DNA of 64,000 nucleotides from positions 62,001 to 126,000 of the forward strand of contig CAYORU010000002.1 in assembly GCA_964406445.1 (NCBI GenBank), written 5' to 3'. The notes under the pieces were generated by a model. It did not search any database. It was not told the origin of the DNA and saw only the letters and a program-made list of their open reading frames with translations. Shown here piece by piece: positions 1-9,300 of the stretch (the first letter of the stretch is position 1; each line of letters starts with the position of its first letter). Position numbers and translations under genes: made by a program. This DNA is from SG8-30 sp964406445 (GTDB taxonomy: Bacteria; Pseudomonadota; Gammaproteobacteria; Steroidobacterales; Steroidobacteraceae).

Positions 1-1980
1 CCCGCGGGCGACTACAGCTCGACCTTCGCGGTGGGCACCGCCGACTCTGCGGGCAACGTCCTGCAGCGGCAGAACGTCACCGTGACCTACTCGGTGACGC
101 CCGCCATCGGCCTGTCCGCGTCGCCGCGCGCCACATCCTTCATCTTCGGCGACACGCGCAGCACGCAGGCGATGACGATCGACGTCCAGGCCGCGGGCCG
201 GCAGTGGACCATCACCTCGAGCGCGCCGTGGCTGCCTGTGCCGGGCGCGACGCAGTCCGGCAACGCGAGCCTCGCCGCCACCCTCGACGCCGGCAGCCTC
301 GCCCCCGGCAGCTACTCCGCGACGCTGACCGTGACCAGCGCCGCGAACGCCGCGGACACCGCGAGCCTGACCGTCACCGCGGTCGTCGAGCCGGCGACGC
401 TGGCCGTCTCGGCCGGCGACGTGCTGCTCGGCGGCCAGGATGGCCGCGCGCAGGCGCTGCAGCAGGCGTTGGGCTTCTCGCTGCAGGCCGGCAACGGCGT
501 GCATCCCTACACCGTCACGCTGACGACCGACGACGGCGGCAGCTGGCTCGCGGTCGACTCGACGAGCGGCAACGTCGGCAGCGGCGGCAGGACGCTGAAC
601 TTCAGCGCTTCCCGCGACGGCCTTGCCGGCGGCACGCGCACCGGCGAGGCGCGGATCGACGTCGACGTGAAGGGTACGGTGCTGACCGAGCGCGTCCCGG
701 TGACCTTCAACCTCGAGGCCAGCCGGCTGGTCGCCACGGCGGCGGGCGTCGGCCTCACCTCTGCGCCGGGTCGCGACGTGCTGACCCGTAGCGTCAAGGT
801 GCTGAGCAACCTCGGTCGCGCGGACATCCCCTGGACGGCGACCTCGAGCCAGCCGTGGCTGTCGGTGACCCCTTCCGGCTTGACCGGCGGCGAAGTCGCG
901 CTGACCGCCGATCCCGCCGGGCTCGCTCCGGAGGCGACCTACTACGCCGACGTCACCGTGGCCTCCGGCGACGCGCGCGTCGAGAACACGCAGACGATCC
1001 GCGTGGGGCTGTACGTCACGGCGGCCGCGCCGTCCGCGGTCCTCGTGGACAGCGGGTCGGCGTACCTCGCCGCCAGTCCGGTCGAGCCGCTGGTTGCGAC
1101 CAGCGACTTCGCGTCCGGCACCGTCGCGTTGCGCAACGTCTACACCGGCGCGACGGTCCGCACGCTGTCGGGCGCCGTGTCCCAGGCCGGCGGCATGGTC
1201 TTCAGCGGCGACGGCCGCACGCTCTACGTGCACGATACCTCGGCCGGCCGGGTGGTCGCGCTCGCCGTCGCGAGCGGCGCGGAAGTGGGCAGCTACGACG
1301 CCAGCGCGGCGCAGCCGGGCGACGGCATCGGGCAGGCGCTCGCCTTCCTGCGTCCGGCGGGCTTCCCGATGCTGGTGGCCCCGGGCTCGCGCATCTTCGA
1401 GGTCGAGTCCGGCATCGAGCGTTCGACGCCCGACTTCCGGCTCGCGAGCAACGCCTTCAGCCTGGCGACGTCCCTGGACCAGTCGCTGGTCGTGGCCGAC
1501 TTCGGCGCGGTCCGGCGCTTCGAGCGCTCGGCGCTCGCCGGTGGCTCGCTGCGGGTCACGGACGCCGGGGGCGCCGCCACGGCGCAGGGCCGCCAGGGTG
1601 AAGCCTGCATCAGCGCCGACGGCGACCGCGTCTACACCGCGAGCGGCTTTCCGTACAATTTCCCGGCGACCAGCCTGGCCACGGGCCAGGTCGTGCAGGT
1701 GCTGCCGGCCAATCCCTACCCCAACGCCATCCAGTGCGTCTGGAACGGGTTCGTCGTCGGCGGCATCGACGGTTTCTACGACGCCACGGACATCTGGGTC
1801 TACGATGGTCCGAGCGGCGCGAACCTCGGGCAGCTGAGCTCGTCGGATACTGGCGGGAATCGCAGCCTCGCCGACCGAGGGCTTGCGGTGTCGGCGGACG
1901 GCGCCCGCGTCGTCTCCATCGTGCAGAAGAGCGGCGTGCCGAACCGGCAGCTCTACTTCCAGTCGCTGCCGCCTCGCTGA
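1..1980 (+). CDS. BACON-repeat and beta-propeller-like surface protein, 5' partial
   Basis: The reading frame is open from the first base, so the N-terminus lies left of the window; the GTG at 31 is not a likely start. Three BACON/Ig-like segments of about 100 residues follow each other. Two carry the SxPWL motif (SSAPWLPVPG and SSQPWLSVTP); the middle one has the related GGSWLAVDS. The last 320 residues contain repeated DGRTLYVHD-like and ADGARVVS-like strands that resemble a degenerate YVTN/WD-type beta-propeller. There are almost no cysteines or long hydrophobic stretches, as expected of a secreted or surface protein. BACON domains are associated with carbohydrate or mucin binding in Bacteroidetes; that role is not shown here. 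The substrate is unknown. Confidence 0.75.
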   Translation, partial: PAGDYSSTFAVGTADSAGNVLQRQNVTVTYSVTPAIGLSASPRATSFIFGDTRSTQAMTIDVQAAGRQWTITSSAPWLPVPGATQSGNASLAATLDAGSLAPGSYSATLTVTSAANAADTASLTVTAVVEPATLAVSAGDVLLGGQDGRAQALQQALGFSLQAGNGVHPYTVTLTTDDGGSWLAVDSTSGNVGSGGRTLNFSASRDGLAGGTRTGEARIDVDVKGTVLTERVPVTFNLEASRLVATAAGVGLTSAPGRDVLTRSVKVLSNLGRADIPWTATSSQPWLSVTPSGLTGGEVALTADPAGLAPEATYYADVTVASGDARVENTQTIRVGLYVTAAAPSAVLVDSGSAYLAASPVEPLVATSDFASGTVALRNVYTGATVRTLSGAVSQAGGMVFSGDGRTLYVHDTSAGRVVALAVASGAEVGSYDASAAQPGDGIGQALAFLRPAGFPMLVAPGSRIFEVESGIERSTPDFRLASNAFSLATSLDQSLVVADFGAVRRFERSALAGGSLRVTDAGGAATAQGRQGEACISADGDRVYTASGFPYNFPATSLATGQVVQVLPANPYPNAIQCVWNGFVVGGIDGFYDATDIWVYDGPSGANLGQLSSSDTGGNRSLADRGLAVSADGARVVSIVQKSGVPNRQLYFQSLPPR

Positions 1981-1990
1981 GGGCTGCTGA

Positions 1991-2024
1991 CCGAGCCGGG
2001 GGAGGAGCCGCCTTCCCCGCTCGG
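1991..2024 (+). terminator. GC-rich hairpin after the BACON gene
   Basis: CCGAGCC-GGGGGAGG pairs with CCTTCCCCGCTCGG across a 5-nt loop, with one bulge and one mismatch, beginning 10 nt after the stop codon. There is no U-tract, so it may only slow polymerase or protect the 3' end. Confidence 0.45.
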
Positions 2025-2083
2025 CCGCGCGGCCGCTTATCATCGGCGGGCCCTTCGAGCGGGCGTCGACGAGGAGACGGCAG

Positions 2084-3073
2084 GTGCATGCTTGGCTGTG
2101 CGAAGAGCCTGTGGGCGCGGAGCCGCTTGCCTGGCGGGAACTGCCCACGCCGGAACCGGCGAAAGGCGAGGTGCTCGTCGCCATCGAGGCCGCGAGCCTC
2201 AACTTCCCCGACCTGCTGATCGTCGAGAACAAGTACCAGCTCAAGCCGCCGCTGCCCTTCGTGCCCGGCTCGGAATTCGCCGGAACCGTCGCTGCGCTGG
2301 GCGCTGACGTGACCGGGCTGCGGGTGGGCCAGCGCGTCGCCTGCCTGGCCGGCACCGGCGGCTTCGCCACGCACGCGAAGGTGCCCGCGGCGCTCTGCCT
2401 GCCGCTGCCGGACGGGTTTGCCACGACCGACGCGGCGGCCTTCATCATGACCTACGGCACCTCCTACCACGCGCTGGTCGACCGGGCCGCGCTGCGCGAG
2501 GGCGAGACCGTGCTCGTGCTGGGCGCCGCCGGCGGCGTCGGCACCGCCGCGATCCAGATCGCGAAGCAGTGTGGCGCCCGCGTGATCGCGGCCGCCTCCA
2601 GCGACGAGAAGTGCGAGGTGTGCAGGCAGGCCGGCGCCGACGCGACCTTGAACTACGCCGTGCACGCGCCGGGCGGCAGCCTGCGCGACCAGATCAAGTC
2701 GCTGACCGACGGGCGCGGCCCGGACGTGGTCTACGACCCGGTCGGGGGCGCTTTCGTCGAGCCGGTGTTTCGTTCCATCGCCTGGCGGGGCCGCTACCTC
2801 GTCGTTGGATTCGCGGGCGGACCGATCCCGAGCCTGCCGCTCAACCTGCCGCTCTTGAAGGGCGCCGCGCTGGTCGGCGTGTTCTGGGGCGACTTCGCCC
2901 GCCGCGAGCCCGACGCCAACGCCGCCATGCTGGAAACGCTCGCAAGGTGGTACGTGGCGGGCCGGATCAAGCCGGTCGTGGACCGCATCCTGCCGATGGC
3001 CGAGCTGAAGTCGGCATATGCGCTGATGGCCGGGCGGCGGGTCAAGGGCAAGCTCGTGCTCGTCAACGCCTGA
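2084..3073 (+). CDS. NADPH:quinone oxidoreductase-like zinc-free MDR protein
   Basis: This 329-aa protein belongs to the medium-chain dehydrogenase/reductase superfamily. The N-terminal GroES-like half contains FVPGSEFAGTV, and the Rossmann half contains the dinucleotide motif VLGAAGGVGTAAIQIAK at about residues 145-161. The catalytic-zinc cysteine/histidine set of alcohol dehydrogenases is absent, which fits the quinone-oxidoreductase (QOR) branch using NADPH. The start is GTG at 2084, with GAGGAG at 2071-2076 as ribosome-binding site. The next gene, apt, begins 16 nt downstream, so they may be co-transcribed, although no functional link is obvious. The true electron acceptor cannot be read from the sequence. 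Confidence 0.85.
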   Translation: MHAWLCEEPVGAEPLAWRELPTPEPAKGEVLVAIEAASLNFPDLLIVENKYQLKPPLPFVPGSEFAGTVAALGADVTGLRVGQRVACLAGTGGFATHAKVPAALCLPLPDGFATTDAAAFIMTYGTSYHALVDRAALREGETVLVLGAAGGVGTAAIQIAKQCGARVIAAASSDEKCEVCRQAGADATLNYAVHAPGGSLRDQIKSLTDGRGPDVVYDPVGGAFVEPVFRSIAWRGRYLVVGFAGGPIPSLPLNLPLLKGAALVGVFWGDFARREPDANAAMLETLARWYVAGRIKPVVDRILPMAELKSAYALMAGRRVKGKLVLVNA

Positions 3074-3089
3074 GGAAGACGAGGGCAGC

Positions 3090-3596
3090 ATGAGCGACCT
3101 GAAGCGGTTGATCTGGGACGTGCCGGACTTTCCCAAGCCCGGCATCCTGTTCCGCGACATCAGCCCGCTGCTGCGCTCGCATTTCGCCGAGACCATCGCG
3201 GCGGTCGAGGGCCTGTTCACCGCCGCCGAGTGGCGCGGCGTCGACGCCGTCGCGGGCATCGAGTCGCGCGGCTTCATCCTCGCGGCCGCGATGGCGGCGC
3301 GCCGCGGCAAGGGCTTCGTCCCGATCCGCAAGCAGGGCAAGCTGCCGCCGCCGGTGGTGGATGTCCCGTATGCGCTCGAGTACGGCACCGGCGTGCTCGA
3401 GATGCAGCGCGGCGAGGGCCGGCTGCTCATCGTCGACGACGTGCTCGCCACCGGCGGCACGCTCGCCGCCTCCGCGACGCTCGCGCGCATGGCCGGCTAC
3501 GACGTCGCTGGGCTGGGCGTGCTTATCGACCTAAAGCTCGTCCACGACTTCGCGTGGGAGGGGATGCGGGCGCGGGCGGCGATTGAATACCAGTGA
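3090..3596 (+). CDS. apt: Adenine phosphoribosyltransferase
   Basis: This 168-aa protein has the usual Apt length. It carries the PRPP-binding loop LLIVDDVLATGGT at residues 112-124 and the Apt signature GIESRGFILA at 56-65. It salvages adenine to AMP with PRPP in the cytoplasm. The N-terminal VPDFPKPGILFRDISPLL is typical of the family. The stop codon lies inside a tandem GTGAYC-type repeat that separates it from the convergent ketosynthase gene. Confidence 0.95.
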   Translation: MSDLKRLIWDVPDFPKPGILFRDISPLLRSHFAETIAAVEGLFTAAEWRGVDAVAGIESRGFILAAAMAARRGKGFVPIRKQGKLPPPVVDVPYALEYGTGVLEMQRGEGRLLIVDDVLATGGTLAASATLARMAGYDVAGLGVLIDLKLVHDFAWEGMRARAAIEYQ

Positions 3597-3706
3597 CCGG
3601 TGATCAGTGATCAGTGACCAGTGATCGGTGACCGGTGACCGGCCGAACCGGGCTGTACCTCGGTCGAGCCTTCCGGCCGATCACTGATCACTGGTCACCG
3701 TTCACT
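3591..3706. repeat. Inverted clusters of GTGATCA/GTGACC units between convergent genes
   Basis: On the left arm (3591-3642), 7-bp units of the form GGTGACC or AGTGATC repeat about seven times. The right arm (3677-3706) carries the complementary units GATCACT and GGTCACC. The right arm pairs with a 22-nt stretch of the left arm with about three mismatches, giving a long hairpin. The stop codons of both apt (3594-3596) and the ketosynthase gene (3702-3704) fall inside the arms. It probably acts as a bidirectional terminator; it could also be a dispersed intergenic repeat family. Confidence 0.7.
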
Positions 3707-4784
3707 CTTCCCTGCTCCCCCGCTTCCCCTCCATATACCCCTTCACCATCTCCAGCGCGCTCTTCTCGAGCGGCGGCAGCTCCGCGTCGCTGGTGCCCAG
3801 CGGCGTGACGCGCCGGCCCCAGCGCACGACGTGCGCGGACCAGGTCAGGCCGGCGCCGAAGCCGGTGAGCAACAGGTTGGCGCCGGGCTTCACGCGGCCT
3901 TCCTCCAGCGCCTCCACGAGCGCGACCGGGACGGTCGCCGCCGACATGTTGCCGTAGCGCTGGACGTTGACGATGCAGCGCTCCATCGGGATCTCGGCGC
4001 GCTTGACCACGGCCTCGATGATCCGCAGGTTGGCCTGGTGGGGGACGACGAGATCGATGTCTCCCGCGGCGAGACGGGTGGCGCCGAGCACCGTCTCGCA
4101 GGCGTGGCTCATGCCGACCACCGCGCGCTTGAAGATCTCCTGGCCCTCGAACACCCATTCGGTGTCGCCGAGGTGCCAGCCGCGGTTCGCGTAGCGCTGG
4201 CCCATGCCGTGGACCTGCAGGATCCCGCGGACGTCGCCATAGCAGCCGAGCTTGTCGGCGAGGACACCCTCGTCGCCCTCCGTCGCCTGCAGGACCGTCG
4301 CGGCGCAGCCGTCGCCGAACAGCACGGCGACGTTGCGATTCTTCCAGTCCATCAGCGGCGAGATCAGCTCGCCGCCGATCACCAGCGCGTTCCTGACGGT
4401 GCCCTGGCGGATCATCGCGCTCGCGGTCGCGAGGCCATAGAGGTAGCTGGTGCAGGCGGTGTTGATGTCCATCGCGCCGGCGTTGACGGCGCCGAGGCGC
4501 TTCTGCACTCCGGAGGCCATGTTGGGCACCTGCTCGTCGAAGCTGCAGGTGCCGAAGACGATCAGGTCGAGGTCGGCGGGCGAGACCCCGGCGCAGGCGA
4601 GGGCCCGCATCGAGGACACGTAGCCGAGCTCGCCGAGCGGCACGTGCGAGATGCGCCGCTCGCGGATGCCCGTCCGGGTCGTGATCCACTCGTCGTCCGT
4701 GTCGAGGAAGGTGGCCAGGTCGGCGTTCGACAGCACGGCCGGGGGCATGCACTTGCCCCAGCCGGTGATGGTTGCATTCGGCAC
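3702..4784 (-). CDS. 3-oxoacyl-ACP synthase III (FabH-like) family protein
   Basis: This is a thiolase-fold condensing enzyme with the Cys-His-Asn triad of KAS III. With the start chosen here these are Cys111 in DINTACTSY, His249 in VVPHQANLRI and Asn279 in RYGNMSAATVP. KAS III enzymes condense acyl-CoA with malonyl-ACP, but this 360-aa protein is longer than housekeeping FabH (about 320) and stands alone without fab genes, so the substrate may differ (beta-ketone, hydrocarbon or signal synthesis). An ATG at 4814 would add ten residues, but a perfect AGGAGG lies at 4791-4796, exactly 6 nt before the GTG at 4784, so that GTG was chosen. Confidence 0.82.
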   Translation of the reverse strand: MPNATITGWGKCMPPAVLSNADLATFLDTDDEWITTRTGIRERRISHVPLGELGYVSSMRALACAGVSPADLDLIVFGTCSFDEQVPNMASGVQKRLGAVNAGAMDINTACTSYLYGLATASAMIRQGTVRNALVIGGELISPLMDWKNRNVAVLFGDGCAATVLQATEGDEGVLADKLGCYGDVRGILQVHGMGQRYANRGWHLGDTEWVFEGQEIFKRAVVGMSHACETVLGATRLAAGDIDLVVPHQANLRIIEAVVKRAEIPMERCIVNVQRYGNMSAATVPVALVEALEEGRVKPGANLLLTGFGAGLTWSAHVVRWGRRVTPLGTSDAELPPLEKSALEMVKGYMEGKRGSREE

Positions 4785-4948
4785 GGAGGCCCTCCTGATC
4801 GGCGGATCCGACATTCTAAGCCGCCTCGTTCAGGACGGGTTCAGCCGTGCCGCCCTACGCTATTGTCCGAAGTGGCGTGCGGGCGCCGCCGCGTCGATAA
4901 TCCGGGTCCGCCCCGCAGTCCGCGGGTCCGGCCTCGAGGAGAAAGATC

Positions 4949-5221
4949 ATGAAGAAGCAGTGGGTCGCCGTCCTGTTCGCGAGCGGCGCGTTGATCACGA
5001 GCGGCGCCGCGTTCGCCGGCGACGCGAAGGCGGGCGAGGCCAAGGCCGAGGCCTGCCTCGACTGCCACGATCCCGCCGAGGATTTCGCAGGGTCGAGCGC
5101 CGCCGAGCTCGAGGCGAGCATCAAGCAGATCGTCTCGGGCGGCATGAAGCACAAGAAGAAGCTGGCGCTGTCAGACGCGGACATCGCCGACATCGCCGCC
5201 TACTTCGCCTCGGCCCAGTAA
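4949..5221 (+). CDS. Small periplasmic class I cytochrome c
   Basis: This 90-aa protein has a cleavable signal peptide (about residues 1-23, ending AAFA), one haem-binding motif CLDCH, and a likely methionine sixth ligand in SGGMKHKK. The size and layout match monohaem c5/c553-type electron carriers. GAGGAGAAAG precedes the ATG. The gene stands alone, with a strong hairpin terminator downstream, so its redox partner is not indicated. The LSDADIADIAAYFAS C-terminal helix is typical of class I cytochromes. Confidence 0.88.
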   Translation: MKKQWVAVLFASGALITSGAAFAGDAKAGEAKAEACLDCHDPAEDFAGSSAAELEASIKQIVSGGMKHKKKLALSDADIADIAAYFASAQ

Positions 5222-5283
5222 GGCGCCGGCGGGCCGCGGGCTCCGCCGGGAACCCACGGCCCGCGTCGCGGTCCGATCTGTCG

Positions 5284-5325
5284 CCGTCCGGCGGCCGGAG
5301 TCCCCGGCCGCCGGACGGCTTCTTT
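5284..5325 (+). terminator. Intrinsic terminator after the cytochrome c gene
   Basis: A perfect 15-bp stem (5284-5298 with 5304-5318, 5-nt loop) is followed by CTTCTTT. This is the clearest rho-independent terminator in the left part of the window. Confidence 0.85.
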
Positions 5326-5354
5326 CGTCCAAGGCGATCCAGATGGGAGGATGC

Positions 5355-6209
5355 ATGCACGCAGTCAGGAAGCTTGCAGCGGGCGCGATGCTCGCGACGT
5401 TGTCGGTCGGCACGGCGCTGGCCGCCGTCGATAAGGATGAGGCGCTGGCGGCCGCCGTGGCCGGGGAGTGGCGCTCGTCGGACGATCGCGCCCGCGATGC
5501 CGACCGCCACCCGGCGGAGTCGCTGTCCTTCTGGGGCCTGAAGCCGGGCATCTCCGTGCTCGAGGTCCAGCCGGGCGGTGGCTGGTGGACCGACATCCTC
5601 GCCCCCTACGCGAAGGCGACCGGCGGCAGATTCACCGTCACCGGGCCCGACCTCGAGGATCCCGAACTTTCGGAGCGCGCCCGCGAGTTCCGCAAGACGA
5701 TGGAGGCCGATTTCGCTGCCAAGGCCGATCTCTACGGGCCCGTCGGGATCGTCAACTGGGGCGCGAAGTCCGCCGCGCCGCCGGCCGACAGCTTCGACCT
5801 CGCCCTGGTGTCCCGGTCCTTCCACGGCTGGATGCGCGCGCCGGGTCGCGTCGAGAAGTTCCTCGGCGACCTGTTCACGGCGCTGAAGCCCGGCGGCGTG
5901 CTGGCGATCGAGCAGCACCGCGCGAACCCGGGTCCCCAGGACCCCAAGGCCGAGAGCGGCTACGTGACCGAGGCCTACCTGATCGAGCAGGTGGAGAAGG
6001 CGGGCTTCAAGCTGGCCGGCCGCTCCGAGATCAACGCGAATCCGAAGGACACCAAGGACCATCCCTTCGGCGTCTGGACCCTGCCTCCCAACCGCGCCAC
6101 CGTGCCCTACGGCTCGGGCAGGGACTCGGACCCGGACTTCGACCGCTCGAAGTACGACGCCATCGGCGAGTCGGACCGGATGACGCTGCGCTTCGTCAAG
6201 CCTGAGTAA
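5355..6209 (+). CDS. Exported class I methyltransferase-like protein
   Basis: The protein (284 aa) begins with a signal peptide (about residues 1-23, ending ALA) and continues with a Rossmann-type methyltransferase core: VLEVQPGGGWWTDIL is motif I, DLALVSRSFHGW motif IV, and LKPGGVLAIEQH motif V/VI. A methyltransferase fold behind a signal peptide is unusual, since SAM is not expected in the periplasm; similar exported proteins are common in proteobacteria but of unknown function. The motif I glycines are present, but SAM binding is not assured. An ATG at 5343 is in frame, but GGGAGG at 5345-5350 favours the ATG at 5355. Confidence 0.75.
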   Translation: MHAVRKLAAGAMLATLSVGTALAAVDKDEALAAAVAGEWRSSDDRARDADRHPAESLSFWGLKPGISVLEVQPGGGWWTDILAPYAKATGGRFTVTGPDLEDPELSERAREFRKTMEADFAAKADLYGPVGIVNWGAKSAAPPADSFDLALVSRSFHGWMRAPGRVEKFLGDLFTALKPGGVLAIEQHRANPGPQDPKAESGYVTEAYLIEQVEKAGFKLAGRSEINANPKDTKDHPFGVWTLPPNRATVPYGSGRDSDPDFDRSKYDAIGESDRMTLRFVKPE

Positions 6210-6297
6210 CGCGTCACGAATCCGGGCGCCCGGCCCGGGGGAGGCGTCAAGCGGTCCTGCCTCCCGCCGACTCCACGGTAGACCACCGTTTTCCGGC

Positions 6298-6323
6298 CCG
6301 GCCTGGATATCCATCCAGGCCGG
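6298..6323 (+). promoter_or_regulatory. Perfect 11-bp hairpin before the sensor kinase gene
   Basis: CCGGCCTGGAT (6298-6308) pairs perfectly with ATCCAGGCCGG (6313-6323) across ATCC. It lies 88 nt after the methyltransferase-like gene and 45 nt before the kinase start. A weaker ACGGT/ACCGT stem followed by TTTT lies just upstream (about 6277-6292). Either could end the upstream transcript or act in the kinase leader; there is no U-tract after the 11-bp stem. Confidence 0.4.
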
Positions 6324-6368
6324 TGCCGGGCGCGGCCGTCGTCCGGTCCCGGCCACGCTGGAGTCCCC

Positions 6369-9300
6369 TTGGAGTCGACCGTCGAGGAGCCACGCCCCGC
6401 GCGCCGCACGCTCGATGGCGCGAGCATCGGCCTCAAGCTGGTGCTGCTCATCTGCGGGGTGGTGCTGTTCACCGCAGGCGGCCTCGGCGTCTGGGGCTTT
6501 TCCGAGTACCGGTCCGCACTGCTCGGCCAGCAGCTCCGCGAGGTGGAGGCGCTCGCCAGCTCGGCGGAGGCGCGGCTCAGCCAGCTGGCCCGCTCCGCGG
6601 AGTCCATCGTCTCCGGCCTGGCCCGCGAGGAGGACTTTCGCGCAGCCGTGCGCCTGAGCCTGCTGGGCGACGCGGACGGCCAGCGCGGGAAGCTGCTCGC
6701 CGAGCTCGGCGAGCTGGCCGACATCGATCCTGATTTCGCGAGCGTCCAGCTGTACGACGTGAGCGGCGTGCCGGTCGCCGGGGTCGTGCAGGATCGAAGC
6801 GCGCGCCGGCACGAGACCGTGTACCACGAGTTTCCCGGCGCGCCCGCGGCGCTCGAGCTGGCGCGGCGGCTTCCGCAGGGAAGCTCGACCGTGACCGGGC
6901 CCTATGCCGTCCCGGTCGGGCGGGGCGGCCAGGCGCTGCGCTTCGACATCGGTGCGCCGGTCTTCGATGCCGGCGGTGCGAGGGTCGGCGTGCTGCACGT
7001 GCAGTACGACCTCGCCGCCGAACTCGCCGCGCTGCGGCGCGAGGCGGCGCGCCAGTTCGGCGCGGCCGGCTTCGGCCTCGTGATCGTCGATCCGGACGGG
7101 ATGGTCTACGGCGACGCGTCGGCGGCCCTGCCGGCGCCGGCGCAGCGCGCGCTGCGCGACCTGCTGCAGGCCTCGGTCCGAACCTCGGCGAGCTCGGTCG
7201 TCGGCTCGGGAGAGTCGGCCTTCGGCGTGGCCGCGGCGGCGCTGCGCTACTCGAGTCCCGACCCTGGGCGCTTCGGAATGGTGGTGCTCGCGGCGCCCCG
7301 CGCGCACCTGATGGCGCTGGCGCGCGAGGCGCTGCTCGGCGGCGTCGTGGCGGCCATCGCCTTCACGCTGATCGCCATGGCGCTCGCGCTCGCCTTCGCG
7401 CGCGGCCTGCTCACGCCGCTCGACCAGCTGTTCGACGCCGTGCTGCGCTTCGGCGCCGGCGAGGCGATCGGCGACCTGCCGACCCGGCGGCGCGACGAAG
7501 TGGGCCGGCTCGCGACCGCCTTCGGCGACATGGCGCGGCAGGTCGAGGAACGCAGCAGGGCGCTCGCGCACGAGATCGAGGAGCGCGAGCGCGCCGAGGA
7601 GGTGCTGCGCGAGAAGGCTCGGCGCCTCGAGCAGTCGGAGGCGCGTTACCGCCAGCTCTACGACAGCATCGCGGTCGGCGTCTGCATGATCGGCGTCGAC
7701 GGCCGCGTGCTCTCGGCGAATCCCGCGTACGTGGGCCTGCTCGGCTACCCCTCGGAGGCGGCGCTCCGCGCGGCCGAGTTCGGCCGCGACCTCTGGGCCG
7801 GGCCCGACGACCCCGGCGCGTACCTGCGCAAGGTCCGCCAGGAGGGCGCGGTCAGCGGCGTCGAGATCCGCCTGCGCAGGCGGGACGGGCGCCTCGTGTG
7901 GGTGCTAGACAACACGCGCGCACTCTGGGACGAGAGCGGGGACGTCACGAGCTACGAGTCCATCGTCGTGGACATCACCGAGCGCAAGCAGGCGGAGTAC
8001 GCGAGCCGCGCTTCGCAGCTGCGCTTCCGCCGCCTGTCGGACTCCAACCTCATCGGCGTCGCCTTCGGGAACATGATGACCGGCGAGATCGGCGAGGCGA
8101 ACAGCTACGTGCTGCGGATGCTCGGCTACGAGGAGCAGGACCTGCCGCTCGCGCTCAACGCGGTCATGCCGGAAGACGCCGATCTGCTGACCCGGGCGGA
8201 GGACTCCCGGCTGCTGCAGCAGCCTGAGGCGCCCCTCGAGAAGCTGCTGCGCGCCCGCGACGGCACGCTGGTGCCGGCGCTCGTCAACGTCACGGTCGTC
8301 GACTCGCGCCGCGACGAGTTCGTCGCCGCCATCGTCGATCGAAGCGACGAGGCGCGTCACCGCAGGCAGCTGTCCGAGCTCAAGGAGTTCTTCCGCTTCA
8401 TCCTCGACGCAAGCCCGACACGAGTCGCCTACGTGGACGCCGGGGAGCGGGTGGTGTTCTTCAACCAGAAGTATCTGCAGTGGTACGACACCACCGACGA
8501 CGCGGTCCGTGGACGGCCGCTGCGGGAGGTCATCGGCGATGAGGCGTACCTGTTCGCTGCCGAGGAGATCCGGCGCGTGCTCGCGGGCGAGCCGCGGCGC
8601 TTCGACGCCACGGTGGCGCGCGACGGCCGCACCTGGCACCTCGACGTCTCCTACGTCCCGCACCGCGACGAGGACGGGACCGTGCTCGGCTTCATCTCGG
8701 TGACGCACGACGTCACCGAGCTTCGCGAGCTCGAGGCGCGACTGCGCCAGTCGCAGAAGCTCGAGGCGCTCGGCGAGCTGACCGGGGGAATCGCGCATGA
8801 CTTCAACAACCTGCTGTCGGTCGTGATCGGCAACCTGCAGCTCTGCGACCGCCAGGTCGGCGCCGCCGATCGCGGCCGACGCTCGCTCGAGGCTGCGCTC
8901 AAGGCCGCGACGCGGGGCGCGGAACTCACGCGACGCCTGCTGAGCTTCGCGCGGCTCCAGCCGCTCGAGCGCAGCGCGATCGACGTCGGCCGGCAGCTGG
9001 CCGAGATGCGCGACACGCTGCTCAGGACGCTCGGCGCGAACGTGCGGGTCGAGGTGCAGGTCCCCGACGGGCTGTGGGCGGCGGACACCGATCCCGGCCA
9101 GCTCGAGAGCGCCCTGCTCAACCTGGCCATCAATGCCCGCGATGCGATGGCCGGCAACGGGACCCTGACCCTCTCGGCGGAGAACGTCGAGGTGGGCCCC
9201 GGCGAGGGCGAGATCGGAGACCGACCGCCGGCGGGCGAGTACGTGGCGCTGCGCGTGGCGGACGACGGCCCAGGCATGGCGCCCGAGGTGGCGGCGCGGG

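Noticed and set aside
1610..3490. 626-aa minus-strand frame opposite the MDR and apt genes
   Set aside because: Low-complexity Arg/Ser/Pro sequence of the kind produced by the antisense of GC-rich genes; the plus-strand genes have clear motifs.
5121..7571. 816-aa minus-strand frame opposite the methyltransferase and kinase genes
   Set aside because: Composition typical of antisense GC-rich coding DNA; it crosses two genes with clear motifs.
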